Source of the DNA: a virus
IMG/VR virus record: IMGVR_UViG_3300036791_001907
Coordinates: 97,482-161,481 of that record
Strand: one strand, 5' to 3'
Length of the DNA: 64,000 nt
The notes below the pieces were generated by a model. The model searched no databases, was not told where the DNA came from, and saw nothing but the letters and a program-made list of their open reading frames with translations. This document shows, in pieces, positions 1 to 7,424 of the stretch (position 1 is the stretch's first letter; every line of letters starts with the position of its first letter). The translations under genes and the position numbers were made by a program.

Positions 1-1
1 G

Positions 2-76
2 AGTCACTACTACGTGGACCCGGACGCCGACGGCCGGCTGCCTGATCCGGTCGTCAAACCCTGGTGGGAGAAGTAG
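2..76 (+). CDS. C-terminal end of an unidentified protein (cut by window start)
   Basis: The open frame that enters from the left edge codes for 24 residues ending in VVKPWWEK and stops with TAG at 74-76. The next gene starts five bases later, as is usual in this genome. Too little is present to assign a function. Confidence 0.55.
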   Translation, partial: SHYYVDPDADGRLPDPVVKPWWEK

Positions 77-80
77 GAAC

Positions 81-518
81 ATGCCGCGACGAGAGATGAC
101 AGCCGGCCTCTTGCCCGGGCCGGTGTGGCTGATCGTGCGCCCTGACTACCCGAACAACGAGCCGCTCCACGCGCTGGGGCCGATCCGTACCCTGGAGAAG
201 CTCCGGGGCGTGTACGAGGGCATTCACTGGGCCGGGCGCAGCAACACCATCGTCGATGTTGTCACCATCCTGCCCGAGAAGTGCACCGAGGTTCATGTCG
301 ATGCGTTCTCTGGTTTCTACTTCGGGCCGCTGGAGGCGGTGACCTTCGAGCAGCGGCTCATGGCGGTCCTCTGGTACGACTTCGACACGGGCCGCTGGGA
401 CGCGGAGAAGGAGTGGAACGCGGACCGCTGGCAGGACGTTGGCCAGCTGCTCGCACAGTTTGGGATCAAGTTCCCGGGTGAGAACACGATCAAGCCCACC
501 TGGGAGGACCCTGGATGA
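81..518 (+). CDS. hypothetical protein, 145 aa
   Basis: The ATG at 81 follows the preceding stop closely, and the gene ends in an ATGA overlap with the next one. The product is a small soluble protein rich in Trp and acidic residues, with no membrane segment, Cys pair or nucleotide-binding motif. I do not recognise the family. Co-directional tight packing suggests it belongs to an accessory operon running from the left edge to about 3.0 kb. Confidence 0.75.
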   Translation: MPRREMTAGLLPGPVWLIVRPDYPNNEPLHALGPIRTLEKLRGVYEGIHWAGRSNTIVDVVTILPEKCTEVHVDAFSGFYFGPLEAVTFEQRLMAVLWYDFDTGRWDAEKEWNADRWQDVGQLLAQFGIKFPGENTIKPTWEDPG

Positions 519-694
519 GGAGGCGTGATGCACTCAAGCTACACAACGGCGATGAGGTACGACTCAAGGCGACGGGTGAAGTCTGCACCGTCTATCGGTC
601 TTACCGCCGCGAGAATGATCCGCGGGCGATCGTGGTCGAGATCCAGTCGCCCACCCAGGGCTTTCTGGTCGTCGACAGTGCCGCCCTTTCCTGA
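515..694 (+). CDS. small hypothetical protein, 59 aa
   Basis: The ATG at 515 overlaps the previous stop by four bases (ATGA). The product is short and basic at the N-terminus (MRRRDALKLHNGDEVRLKAT) and has the look of a small beta-barrel, with a GDEVRLKATGE turn and a C-terminal GFLVVDSAALS. A different frame is also open over this stretch, but the translational coupling and the ordinary amino-acid composition favour this one. Function unknown. Confidence 0.6.
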   Translation: MRRRDALKLHNGDEVRLKATGEVCTVYRSYRRENDPRAIVVEIQSPTQGFLVVDSAALS

Positions 695-848
695 ACGGCC
701 GGCGCGGCCGTCTGAGCGGTTTGTGGTCATTGACTTCAGGCAGCCGCTTTCGGTCCTTGACTGCATGCGGCGGCGCGTGTGGCAACAGCAACAACAGCAG
801 CGGACGCTTCGTATTCCCCCGCCGTTCGGCCCCGGGGAACCTCATCAC

Positions 849-1196
849 ATGTTTCTCAACATGAGTCAATTCACCATGAGCGAGACCGATGGCCGGCAGT
901 CGCGACGGCGGCGGTTTTCCGGCTGCGTGTACCTCAGCTTCGAGCAGACCGAGATGGCGATCCGGGCCGAGTGGATCAACGAGTGGCTCGACCAGGGTGG
1001 GACGGTCCTGGGCAAGCTGGCTCGCGATGACCAGGCCCCATACGCCCTGATCGCCGAGGCGCTGGAACCGTACGTTGATACCATTCTCTGTGAGATGGCC
1101 GATGGTACGCGGCAGCGGATCTACGGCTACAAGCACGAGCCGGCCGGCTGGCCAGCTTCCAGGGAGTTTCGGCTATGGCCATCGTTCGTGATCTGA
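849..1196 (+). CDS. hypothetical protein, about 115 aa (start uncertain)
   Basis: The frame is open from far upstream. The convincing coding part begins around the ATG at 849, which has GGGGA about ten bases before it; GTG 723 and ATG 765 are other in-frame starts, and the latter would add a run of five or six glutamines. The C-terminal part (FSGCVYLSFEQTEMAIRAEW onward) looks like a compact alpha/beta domain. No recognised family. It overlaps the next gene by 22 bases. Confidence 0.55.
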   Translation: MFLNMSQFTMSETDGRQSRRRRFSGCVYLSFEQTEMAIRAEWINEWLDQGGTVLGKLARDDQAPYALIAEALEPYVDTILCEMADGTRQRIYGYKHEPAGWPASREFRLWPSFVI

Positions 1197-1486
1197 CCCA
1201 GCACCTGCTCGAATGCCTGGCGCTCGATGTCTGGCCGCGGCTCGCGGCGATCGTGGACTTCGGCATCGACACGCAGGAGCACCTGGGCGCGCTCCAGTAC
1301 GCCTGGAAGCACGGCCGTACGCCTGAGGAGTTCGACGCGGCGCTCGGTGATGGCGCCAAGCTAACCGCGCTGTGCGCGGTGCCGGGACAGCCGTATCAGG
1401 TGAAGTTCGCGACCTCCTGGGACCGGATTGGCCCCGAGGATGCGTTCATGGACGACGATGATGACGATGACGACGAACTGGAGTGA
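1175..1486 (+). CDS. hypothetical protein with poly-Asp tail, 103 aa
   Basis: ATG 1175 is preceded by AGGGAG at a good distance and lies inside the end of the previous gene. The body is helical, and the last residues are a run of eight aspartates followed by ELE, coded by mixed GAC and GAT codons. Acidic tails of this kind recur in this phage (4621, 21431, 53535) and may keep small proteins soluble or mimic DNA. The function is unknown. Confidence 0.7.
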   Translation: MAIVRDLTQHLLECLALDVWPRLAAIVDFGIDTQEHLGALQYAWKHGRTPEEFDAALGDGAKLTALCAVPGQPYQVKFATSWDRIGPEDAFMDDDDDDDDELE

Positions 1487-1488
1487 TC

Positions 1489-1767
1489 ATGAGCAAACCA
1501 CCGATCGACTGGAAGCATTACATCGAGCATCAGGGGCTGACGTGCCCCTATTGCGGCAGCGTGGACCTCGAAGGCGGGTCCTTCAATGCTGATGGGGGTT
1601 ACGCCCGGTGTTCCGTCACCTGCTGCGGCTGCGGTCGCTGCTGGGATGACGTTTATCGGCTCGTGGATGTCGACAACAAACCCGAGGAGGATCCCGATGG
1701 TCAAGAAGAAAGCTCTTACCAAGACCCAGACCCCGACGATCCAGGCCCCCGCGGCCAGGTCGGTTGA
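1489..1767 (+). CDS. small zinc-ribbon protein, 92 aa
   Basis: ATG 1489 has GGAG six bases upstream; a GTG two codons earlier is less likely. Two Cys clusters (CPYCGS near residue 18 and a CCGCGRCW cluster near residue 43) form a probable zinc ribbon, the DNA- or protein-binding module found in many small phage proteins. The C-terminus is acidic and Pro-rich and overlaps the next gene by 71 bases, so the true end of its folded part may be near residue 65. Confidence 0.65.
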   Translation: MSKPPIDWKHYIEHQGLTCPYCGSVDLEGGSFNADGGYARCSVTCCGCGRCWDDVYRLVDVDNKPEEDPDGQEESSYQDPDPDDPGPRGQVG

Positions 1768-1982
1768 GAGTACTCTCGTGGGCCGCACGATCGTGGAGGT
1801 CCGCCCCATGCGGCCCGACGAGCTGAAGACCGAGGGCTGGGCGCTGGGTGTGCACGCAGCACCGGTTGTCCTGGTGCTGGACGACAGCACCCCGGATCTA
1901 TCCCTCCCGCGATCCGGAAGGCAACGGTCCCGGTGCCCGCTTCGGTATCGACGCGCAGGGCGCCGGCTTCATGCTGGGCTAG
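1697..1982 (+). pseudogene. small conserved phage-type protein, frameshifted
   Basis: ATG 1697 has AGGAGG at 1685-1690. The frame reads MVKKKALTKTQTP..., then VGRTIVEVRPMRPDELKTEG and VVLVLDDST, and then turns into Arg/Ser-rich nonsense. One base over, the frame reads IYPSRDPEGNGPGARFGIDA and stops at TAG 1980-1982. Together these give the continuous pattern LDDSTRIYPSRDPEGNGPG, which I recognise as a common small phage and bacterial protein. The break lies at the CCCC run 1890-1893, so one extra C explains it. It could be a sequencing error, a real mutation or a +1 recoding site. Confidence 0.6.
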
Positions 1983-1991
1983 GCGATGTAC

Positions 1992-2036
1992 GGACCGGCG
2001 GGGGCGGCGCCCTCGCCGGTCCGGGGCCGATCTTTT
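1992..2036 (+). terminator. strong GC hairpin followed by a short T tract
   Basis: The arms at 1992-2005 and 2009-2022 pair over 14 bp (one G-U) around a GGC loop. TCTTTTA begins nine bases after the stem, which is further than in a textbook intrinsic terminator. The hairpin lies just after the frameshifted gene and before the SD of the gene at 2068. The sequence TATGAT at 2036-2041 could be a promoter -10 box for the next gene, but no -35 box is visible. Confidence 0.5.
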
Positions 2037-2067
2037 ATGATCGAGTCCCGTGATTGGGAGTCATAGC

Positions 2068-3039
2068 ATGCCAACGGCCAATACCCTGGATCGTGATGAC
2101 GACGATACCGCGGCGCTGGCCAGGCGGCGGCGCGCGGGCGATCGGGTGATCACCAATGGCGTCGTCGGTTACTACGATGGCAGGTCGCTGCTGATCGTTC
2201 CGTGCGATGAGGCGGAGACCGCAACCGCGTCAGATCCGCTACCACGCAGGGCGTCCCGAGCCCGGGTGCCCGTTTCCCTGACCCAGCGGAGGATGTGCAT
2301 GGTTACGCAGAAAGTCAGCACCTGGGATCTGCTCCAGAACCACCCGGTTGCCGGTACGCTTGATGCCGAGGCCAGGCTCGCGCTGGTGTGCGAGTATCTC
2401 GACCTGGTCGACGAACTCGAGGGGATGTCCCTGACCGACTTCGTCACGGCGTACTTTACCGCCGAGGCGGTGGCGCCGGATGCCGAAGCTGCGGCGCCGG
2501 ACCGGAACGGGGAGGCCGACGCCGACGACGGCGACGGATCCAAGGGTGATCCCCGGCCGACGACCATGGTCGGCCTGCGGGTCGTCTACCGGTTCCCCGG
2601 CCGCAATGTCCTTTCGGATGCGACAGGCGTCACTCGCGACTCGGGCGGCACCGTCGCGTTCACCGACGTGGACGAGGAGGTCTGGTCCAACATCGCCAGG
2701 GACAAGGTCTACCCGATCGACCCCGCCAACTACCGCGAGCTCCACATCACCAAGCGCGAGGCCAAGGAGATCAACGGCTGGCTGGCCGGCACGCCCGCCA
2801 AGGACCAGCCGGAGAATGGTCTGCTGCGGAGCCTGTTCGTCGAGTTCCCCGAGTCCCCCGAGTTCACCGAGCGAATTGCGTTCGCGATCGTCAACGGCAA
2901 GAAACCCTATGTCGATCGGTTCGTGCAGCTGCCGGACAACGGCTTCGAGGACGACCAGAAGCCCACCACCCGGCTCTTCGGCGAGCATTGTTTTCGGGTC
3001 CGCAGCGTGGACTACGTCGTCAAGGTGGTGAGTCCCTGA
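2068..3039 (+). CDS. hypothetical protein, 323 aa (possibly two genes)
   Basis: ATG 2068 has TGGGAG seven bases upstream. The frame stays open to TGA at 3037-3039. A second start at ATG 2299 (MVTQKVSTWDLLQNHP) carries a better SD (GGAGG 2288-2292), so the first 77 codons may be a separate small gene whose stop has been lost or lies in another frame. The part after residue 77 has a helical region, an acidic linker (about residues 137-165) and a C-terminal domain of about 150 residues. No known motif. The end overlaps the convergent minus-strand gene by 28 bases. Confidence 0.65.
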   Translation: MPTANTLDRDDDDTAALARRRRAGDRVITNGVVGYYDGRSLLIVPCDEAETATASDPLPRRASRARVPVSLTQRRMCMVTQKVSTWDLLQNHPVAGTLDAEARLALVCEYLDLVDELEGMSLTDFVTAYFTAEAVAPDAEAAAPDRNGEADADDGDGSKGDPRPTTMVGLRVVYRFPGRNVLSDATGVTRDSGGTVAFTDVDEEVWSNIARDKVYPIDPANYRELHITKREAKEINGWLAGTPAKDQPENGLLRSLFVEFPESPEFTERIAFAIVNGKKPYVDRFVQLPDNGFEDDQKPTTRLFGEHCFRVRSVDYVVKVVSP

Positions 3040-3716
3040 TCGTTACGCAGCGTATCCGCGGACTGCCGGTGGCGGCGGAGCTTCGGCGCGATGAACGCAG
3101 TGGCGGCCGCCGTCACAGGCAATTCGACATACGCGGCGATCCGTGCCACCGTGTCGTCCGGGTTGTCGATGGCCCGGTCGTAGTCGATCCAGAGCGCCGG
3201 GGGGATACCGTGGGATTCCAGCTCGTCGAGCGTGATCAGCCGGCGGCGGGAATACTCCCGGATGATCAGGGCACATTCCGCCGGTGAGAAGTAGCGGCGC
3301 GCGGCGCCCAAGCTCGTGATCATCGTGTCCGTATCACGATCGGTCACGATCACCCGGACGGGATGGTTCACCGTGGCTGCGAAGTGCGCGGCGTAGTAGC
3401 AAAGCTCCGGATCTTTAACACCCCAGCAGGGGCGTTGTTCGCAGGCCCGGATCAGCCGGATGTACCGCAGCATGTCGGTCGGCTCCGGCGTGCATTCCCA
3501 GGGGGGCAGTCGGAGCCGGGCACGCACCGGCCGTCGCTCGTAATGCCGCGACCAGGAGCGATGCAGGCAGCGGAACCGGATGTCCTCGAAGTAGCCCAGC
3601 GGATTGGCGGCGTCGGGAGACCGGGACGGCCCCATGTCGACGCCCAGATGATGGAGAATGCCGGCCACCATGCTCGAACCGCTCCGCGGCACCGGCAGCA
3701 CCAGGACACATAGCAA
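3012..3716 (-). CDS. sulfotransferase-like P-loop protein, 234 aa
   Basis: The N-terminus carries PRSGSSMVAGILHHLGVDMG at residues 10-29, the 5'-phosphosulfate-binding loop of PAPS sulfotransferases (P-R-S-G-[ST]-S), followed by GYFEDIRF. A stretch around VTDRDTDTMITSLGAARRYF may give the 3'-phosphate contacts. The family moves sulfate from PAPS to sugars or other hydroxyl groups. The start is TTG at 3714-3716, with GGAGG eight bases upstream inside a palindrome shared with the divergent gene. The neighbours are glycosyltransferases, so a carbohydrate acceptor is likely. This is one of only two minus-strand genes. The acceptor and activity are inferred. Confidence 0.75.
   Translation of the reverse strand: MLCVLVLPVPRSGSSMVAGILHHLGVDMGPSRSPDAANPLGYFEDIRFRCLHRSWSRHYERRPVRARLRLPPWECTPEPTDMLRYIRLIRACEQRPCWGVKDPELCYYAAHFAATVNHPVRVIVTDRDTDTMITSLGAARRYFSPAECALIIREYSRRRLITLDELESHGIPPALWIDYDRAIDNPDDTVARIAAYVELPVTAAATAFIAPKLRRHRQSADTLRNDQGLTTLTT
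3042..3056 (+). repeat. palindrome copy 1 (GTTACGCAGCGTATC)
   Basis: This is a near match to the 17-bp palindrome CGTTACGCTGCGTAACG found exactly at 11744 and 52556. It starts three bases after the stop of the 2068 gene, inside the 3' end of the minus-strand sulfotransferase gene. Confidence 0.5.
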
Positions 3717-3717
3717 C

Positions 3718-3729
3718 GGAGGATCCTCC
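3718..3729. promoter_or_regulatory. palindromic Shine-Dalgarno shared by divergent genes
   Basis: GGAGGATCCTCC is a perfect 12-bp palindrome. On the plus strand GGAGG lies eight bases before ATG 3731; on the minus strand the same motif lies eight bases before TTG 3716. Only 14 bases separate the two genes, so both promoters must lie inside coding sequence. Either transcript could fold this site into a hairpin. Confidence 0.75.
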
Positions 3730-3730
3730 C

Positions 3731-4609
3731 ATGAGGCATGCGGTCTTCACGATCGTCCAGGACGAGCCGGTCTTCTTCCCGCTCTGGTACCGGTACTATA
3801 GCCGGCACTACAAGCCGCAGAATATCTACGTGCTCTACCATCCCCTCTTCGAGGAAGAGTCGGGCGGCGAGCCGACGTGGCTCAAGGTGCCACTTTTCAA
3901 TGATCCGAATACCCGGACCTTCCGCGATATGAACATCGTGCGGGTCTTCCGCGAGAAGTCGTTCGACCATACCTGGCTCCGCGCGCAGGTCGAGCAGTTC
4001 GCGGCGTTCCTGCTCGGCTCCCATGATACGGTGACATTCACCGAGGTCGATGAGATCCTGGCGCTGGATCCGTACAGGGTCAATGATGGCAGTCTGATGC
4101 GATGGCTCGCCATTTGGTGTCGCCAGCGCCGACCCGCGGTCCGTGCCACGGGGTACGAGGTTGTGCACCAATTCGATGACGAGCCCGATCTGGATCTCGA
4201 CGAGATCCAGTACAAGGCCGGCCGGGTGCTCAGAGACCGGGGGTGGTGGTACCCCTCGGAGATCTACTCCAAGACCCTGATCTGGACCGCGCCGCCGCAG
4301 TGGGACAATGGGTTTCACGAAGCCTTTATCCCTGACGGCGCCGGCGCCGTGATGCCTCTGGTGTTGGGCCGGGAGCCTGAGCTGCTCCTTCTGCACCTGC
4401 ACAAGGTCGACTATTGCGTTGCCGCGGCGCGGCTGCGGCGGACCGCGGCACGGGACTGGAACAAGCCGGACACGCGGGATCGGGTCGGCATCCAGAACCG
4501 GTTCACGAGCGAAGCGCAGCTCAAGAATTGGTGGTACAAGAGTATCGATCATCCGGCAGCCAATGCGCCGCTGGTCCAGATCCCGGACGATATCCGGTCC
4601 ATCATCTGA
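3731..4609 (+). CDS. glycosyltransferase, GT-A type, GT92/GT2-like, 292 aa
   Basis: The N-terminus FTIVQDEPVFFPLWYRYYSR followed by YKPQNIYVLYH is the typical opening of GT92-like or DUF23-like enzymes (a stretch on 'position, walking from a standing point, voice of the sugar site' that binds the donor). TEVDEIL near residue 112 fits the acidic metal/nucleotide-sugar motif. No membrane segment is present, so it acts in the host cytosol. It lies between the sulfotransferase-like gene and an RGP-like gene, which supports a role in a shared sugar-transfer pathway. Donor and acceptor cannot be read from sequence. Confidence 0.7.
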   Translation: MRHAVFTIVQDEPVFFPLWYRYYSRHYKPQNIYVLYHPLFEEESGGEPTWLKVPLFNDPNTRTFRDMNIVRVFREKSFDHTWLRAQVEQFAAFLLGSHDTVTFTEVDEILALDPYRVNDGSLMRWLAIWCRQRRPAVRATGYEVVHQFDDEPDLDLDEIQYKAGRVLRDRGWWYPSEIYSKTLIWTAPPQWDNGFHEAFIPDGAGAVMPLVLGREPELLLLHLHKVDYCVAAARLRRTAARDWNKPDTRDRVGIQNRFTSEAQLKNWWYKSIDHPAANAPLVQIPDDIRSII

Positions 4610-4620
4610 AGGAGGATCCC

Positions 4621-5796
4621 GTGGTCGATGTCGCCATGGTTGTCGCGTCCAACCGCGAGGCCGAGTTCAGAGCGTTTTTCGATGCCTGGCACGGCGAGAA
4701 GGGGTTTCCCTGGGACGTCACGATCCTGGTCCAGGACGGCGGCGGCGAGCCGTTCCAGCCTGATGACGAGGACGATGATGACTACGGCCAGCGCTATCGC
4801 TGGCAGAACCTGGTCCGGCACGACTGGGGATCGATCGTCGTCGACAGCGGGATGGTGATGCCCGACTGGCTGTCCCGCCGCGACTCGGGCATCAAGGCGT
4901 GGGGCTTCCTGGACGCCGTGCTCCGCCATAAGGCCGACGTCGTTATCACGCTCGATGACGACTGCTTTCCCTGTCCGCTGGCGGCCGATCCCAGCTGGCG
5001 CCGCAAGGGCGTGGAACACGCCCAGCTGATCGAGGCGGCGCGGGCTGACTTTGTCGGTCAGCACGTGGATGCGCTCCACTATACACGCCGGTGGTCCACC
5101 TCGGTCCCCGGCTTCACATCCCGGGGGATGCCCTATGGCACGCTGGCCGATGGCCAGCGGCAGCCGCGCGCCGGCGACAACTCCCTGGGCGCGCTGCCGG
5201 TCGCGCTCAACATGGGCGTCTGGGGCGTGATCCCGGACCGTGACGCGGTTCACGAGCTGACCAACTGGACGGAGGAGGGCTATTACAAGCCCTGGAAGCC
5301 GCAGAAGAATGTCTACCAGCATTCGCGGGTCATGAGCCCGCAGCAGTACTGGCCGCTCTGCGGCATGAACCTGGCCTTTCGCCGCGAGATCGCGCCGCTG
5401 CTCTACCTTCCCCGCATGGGCGAGGGAGTGCCGTTCCGCCGGTTCGACGATATCTGGTGCGGCGTGATCGCCCAGAAGTGCCTGCGCCATCTGGGTATGG
5501 CCTGTACCGTGGGTGGGCCGATCATCAACCACATGCGGGCGTCGCAGCCCATGGATAACCTGGTGCGGGAGGCGCCCGGGATCCGCGCCAACGAGGAGTT
5601 CTGGAGGCTGATCGACCGGATCGAACTCTGGCCCGTCGACCAGACGCCGCTGCGCTGCATGAGCCATATCGGCAATGCGCTCGCGGAGGATTGCACGGGG
5701 ATCAAGGACGAGCAGCTGCGCGCGTACATGCCGCAGCTCGGCGGCTGGATCCAGCAGTGGTGTAACCTGTTCAGGAAAGCGGGGTGGGAACCTTGA
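4621..5796 (+). CDS. reversibly glycosylated polypeptide / UDP-arabinopyranose mutase-like protein, 391 aa
   Basis: The start is GTG 4621, with AAGGAGG nine bases before it. Motifs: ITLDDDCFPC (about residues 110-119), an SRGMPYG stretch, the middle WPLCGMNLAFRREI and RRFDDIWCGVIAQKCLRHLG. This combination is that of RGP/UAM proteins (GT75), known mainly from plants and some bacteria and archaea, which self-glycosylate or interconvert UDP-arabinose ring forms. An acidic insert (DDEDDDD) lies near residue 44. It may supply an unusual nucleotide sugar to the neighbouring transferases. Assignment is by motif; the activity is inferred. Confidence 0.75.
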   Translation: MVDVAMVVASNREAEFRAFFDAWHGEKGFPWDVTILVQDGGGEPFQPDDEDDDDYGQRYRWQNLVRHDWGSIVVDSGMVMPDWLSRRDSGIKAWGFLDAVLRHKADVVITLDDDCFPCPLAADPSWRRKGVEHAQLIEAARADFVGQHVDALHYTRRWSTSVPGFTSRGMPYGTLADGQRQPRAGDNSLGALPVALNMGVWGVIPDRDAVHELTNWTEEGYYKPWKPQKNVYQHSRVMSPQQYWPLCGMNLAFRREIAPLLYLPRMGEGVPFRRFDDIWCGVIAQKCLRHLGMACTVGGPIINHMRASQPMDNLVREAPGIRANEEFWRLIDRIELWPVDQTPLRCMSHIGNALAEDCTGIKDEQLRAYMPQLGGWIQQWCNLFRKAGWEP

Positions 5797-5809
5797 GAGG
5801 AGGAAGGCC

Positions 5810-5986
5810 ATGCACAGGATCAAGCCCAAGGTCAAGCCCGAGATTGATCCCAAGGACAGGCCCATCGAGACCTGCCTGGGCTGTGGCCGGCCGACCAAGT
5901 TGCTCTACTGCGACAGCTGCGCGCCGCCGCCGCTGCTCCGGCAGACCAGCCGGCGGAGCAAGGGCGGGAAGGAAAGCGAGTCATGA
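5810..5986 (+). CDS. small zinc-ribbon protein, 58 aa
   Basis: ATG 5810 follows AGGAGGA. CLGCGRP and YCDSC near residues 22 and 36 form a four-Cys zinc-binding site; both ends are very basic. It ends in an ATGA overlap with the next glycosyltransferase. Probably a small nucleic-acid- or protein-binding adaptor; the function is unknown. Confidence 0.7.
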   Translation: MHRIKPKVKPEIDPKDRPIETCLGCGRPTKLLYCDSCAPPPLLRQTSRRSKGGKESES

Positions 5987-6798
5987 ATGTTGAGACCTTG
6001 ATCGTCTTCGCGACCAACCGGCGGGGTATCATCAAGGATCAGGTCGAGGCCATTCGCTGGGCGCACAGTCGGCCCTGCGCGATCGTCTGCGTCGATGACA
6101 CACTTGAACGCGACGATCCCCTGATCCGCCGCGATGGCAACTTCTTCCGCATCCCCTCGCAGCTTCCCGGCCGCCGAAACCTGTCGGGGTTCAAGAACAA
6201 CGAGGGGATCCAGTTCGCCCTGGCCAATAGCATCGACTTCCGGTATGTGCTCTGTCTCGACGACGATGCCCTGCCGATCGGCCGCGGCCTCGACGAGTGG
6301 GCCCTCGGGCGGATGGATGCCACCGCGATCGATCTTCTGGGCGTCAAGGACCGGATGAACTACCAGAACTACTGGCCGCAGGTGCCGCAGCTCCTGGGCC
6401 GCTGGCTGCCCGAGGCCCGGGAGGTGGCCGCCGCCATCGACCTGAGTCCGGAGACGGTCTTCTACGCGATCAACTGGATGTCGCGCGGATTGGTCGATAC
6501 GCTGGCGGAGCACAACCTGCTGGTGCCCGACGGCTGCGCCGGCTGGCCGCTCTGGCCCGATACCTACACATCCTGGGTGACGCAGCTCATGGGCGGCTAT
6601 CAGGTCACCTGGGGTCACATGGATGACCCGAAGCCGCCCGTCTACGGCAACCATCGCAACCACATGAGGTTCGCGCCGAGCCCGACGATCCTGCGGGATG
6701 ACTTTTTGATCTACCATCCCATCCGCCACGTCACGATGAATGACGAGCAGAGCCTGCGCGAGCATTATGCGGCGCGACGCCAGCGTGATCAGGGCTGA
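5983..6798 (+). CDS. GT-A-type glycosyltransferase, 271 aa
   Basis: The protein opens with a Rossmann-like strand (ETLIVFATNRRGIIKDQVEA), has VCVDDT near residue 37 and YVLCLDDDALPIG near residue 88, a good nucleotide-sugar DXD motif. The C-terminal part is rich in Trp, His and Tyr, as in acceptor sites. It is coupled to the preceding small gene by a four-base overlap and converges on csrA, overlapping it by ten bases. It is probably the last enzyme of the first sugar block; the exact family and substrate are unknown. Confidence 0.65.
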   Translation: MNVETLIVFATNRRGIIKDQVEAIRWAHSRPCAIVCVDDTLERDDPLIRRDGNFFRIPSQLPGRRNLSGFKNNEGIQFALANSIDFRYVLCLDDDALPIGRGLDEWALGRMDATAIDLLGVKDRMNYQNYWPQVPQLLGRWLPEAREVAAAIDLSPETVFYAINWMSRGLVDTLAEHNLLVPDGCAGWPLWPDTYTSWVTQLMGGYQVTWGHMDDPKPPVYGNHRNHMRFAPSPTILRDDFLIYHPIRHVTMNDEQSLREHYAARRQRDQG

Positions 6799-6992
6799 CG
6801 GGTTTCGCGAAGGGCCTGTTCCTGGGTTTCCCCGAGGCGGATTCGCGTGAGGACTTCTTCCCGGTGGACGGGGATCTCACGAGGTGCCTCGATACCGATC
6901 CTGGCCTTGTCGCCTCGGACCTGGACGAGGGTGAGAACAATGTCATCGTTGATGACGATCTTTTCGCCGATCTTTCGCGTCAGCACCAACAT
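6789..6992 (-). CDS. csrA: CsrA/RsmA carbon storage regulator homologue, 67 aa
   Basis: MLVLTRKIGEKIVINDDIVL is the signature N-terminus of CsrA, followed by VRGDKARIGIEAPREIPVHR, which contains the RNA-contacting residues (Leu4, Arg6 and the GIEAP..IPVHR strand). The length of 67 residues is normal. The start is ATG 6992 (minus), with GGGAGG six bases before it. CsrA dimers bind GGA in hairpin loops, often over the SD, and change translation or mRNA stability. In a phage it could redirect host mRNAs or time phage genes. It is transcribed against the main direction, so it is expressed separately. Confidence 0.95.
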   Translation of the reverse strand: MLVLTRKIGEKIVINDDIVLTLVQVRGDKARIGIEAPREIPVHREEVLTRIRLGETQEQALRETRQP

Positions 6993-7127
6993 GAACACCT
7001 CCCTGCGAAACATCCATGGTCCATCCCTGCTGGGAAGGCGCCATCCACGGCGGCGCCTCTATCAGGCCCAACACGGGGCTGGTTCCTCATGGTCGCCGGG
7101 GAGTGGGCAAACTGTCAAGGAGCCCTG
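6993..7127. other. divergent intergenic region between csrA and the 7128 operon
   Basis: 135 bases separate the two divergent starts and must hold the csrA promoter on the minus strand and perhaps a promoter for the replication operon. An inverted repeat GGCGCC...GGCGCC lies near 7040-7062. I see no hexamer pair good enough to call. Confidence 0.4.
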
Positions 7128-7424
7128 ATGGCTTCCACCATTTTCGATTCGCTATGGGACGAGGCCTTCGATCGCGAAGGCGAGCTTGTCTGTCACGCGG
7201 CTGAGCTGGCGCAGCTCTACAAGATCTCGAGCGCCATGGAGTCGATCCGGCTGGCCCAGCTGTTCCAGGCGTCGGGTCAGCCGTTCTTCGAGCACTGCGA
7301 AGCCATCGTACGGGCGCGGCAGGAGCGCAAACTGAAGCGTGTCAGGCGGCGCTATCATCTGGACGAGCAGCAGATGACGCTGCTCCGGCAACTGCTCGCC
7401 AAGGCGACGAAAGGATGGCAATGA
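7128..7424 (+). CDS. hypothetical helical protein, 98 aa
   Basis: ATG 7128 has AAGGAG about six bases upstream. The sequence is almost wholly helical and charged, and its last third (VRARQERKLKRVRRRYHLDE) is strongly basic, as in small nucleic-acid-binding proteins. It overlaps the SbcD-like gene by four bases (ATGA), so it is co-translated with the recombination nuclease. No family recognised. Confidence 0.7.
   Translation: MASTIFDSLWDEAFDREGELVCHAAELAQLYKISSAMESIRLAQLFQASGQPFFEHCEAIVRARQERKLKRVRRRYHLDEQQMTLLRQLLAKATKGWQ

Noticed and set aside
3363-3713. Plus-strand frame of 116 codons inside the sulfotransferase gene
   Set aside because: It is a shadow of the minus-strand gene with the P-loop and has no SD.
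6864-7127. Long N-terminal extension of the 7128 gene across csrA
   Set aside because: The frame is open but runs antisense through csrA, and ATG 7128 has a clear SD.
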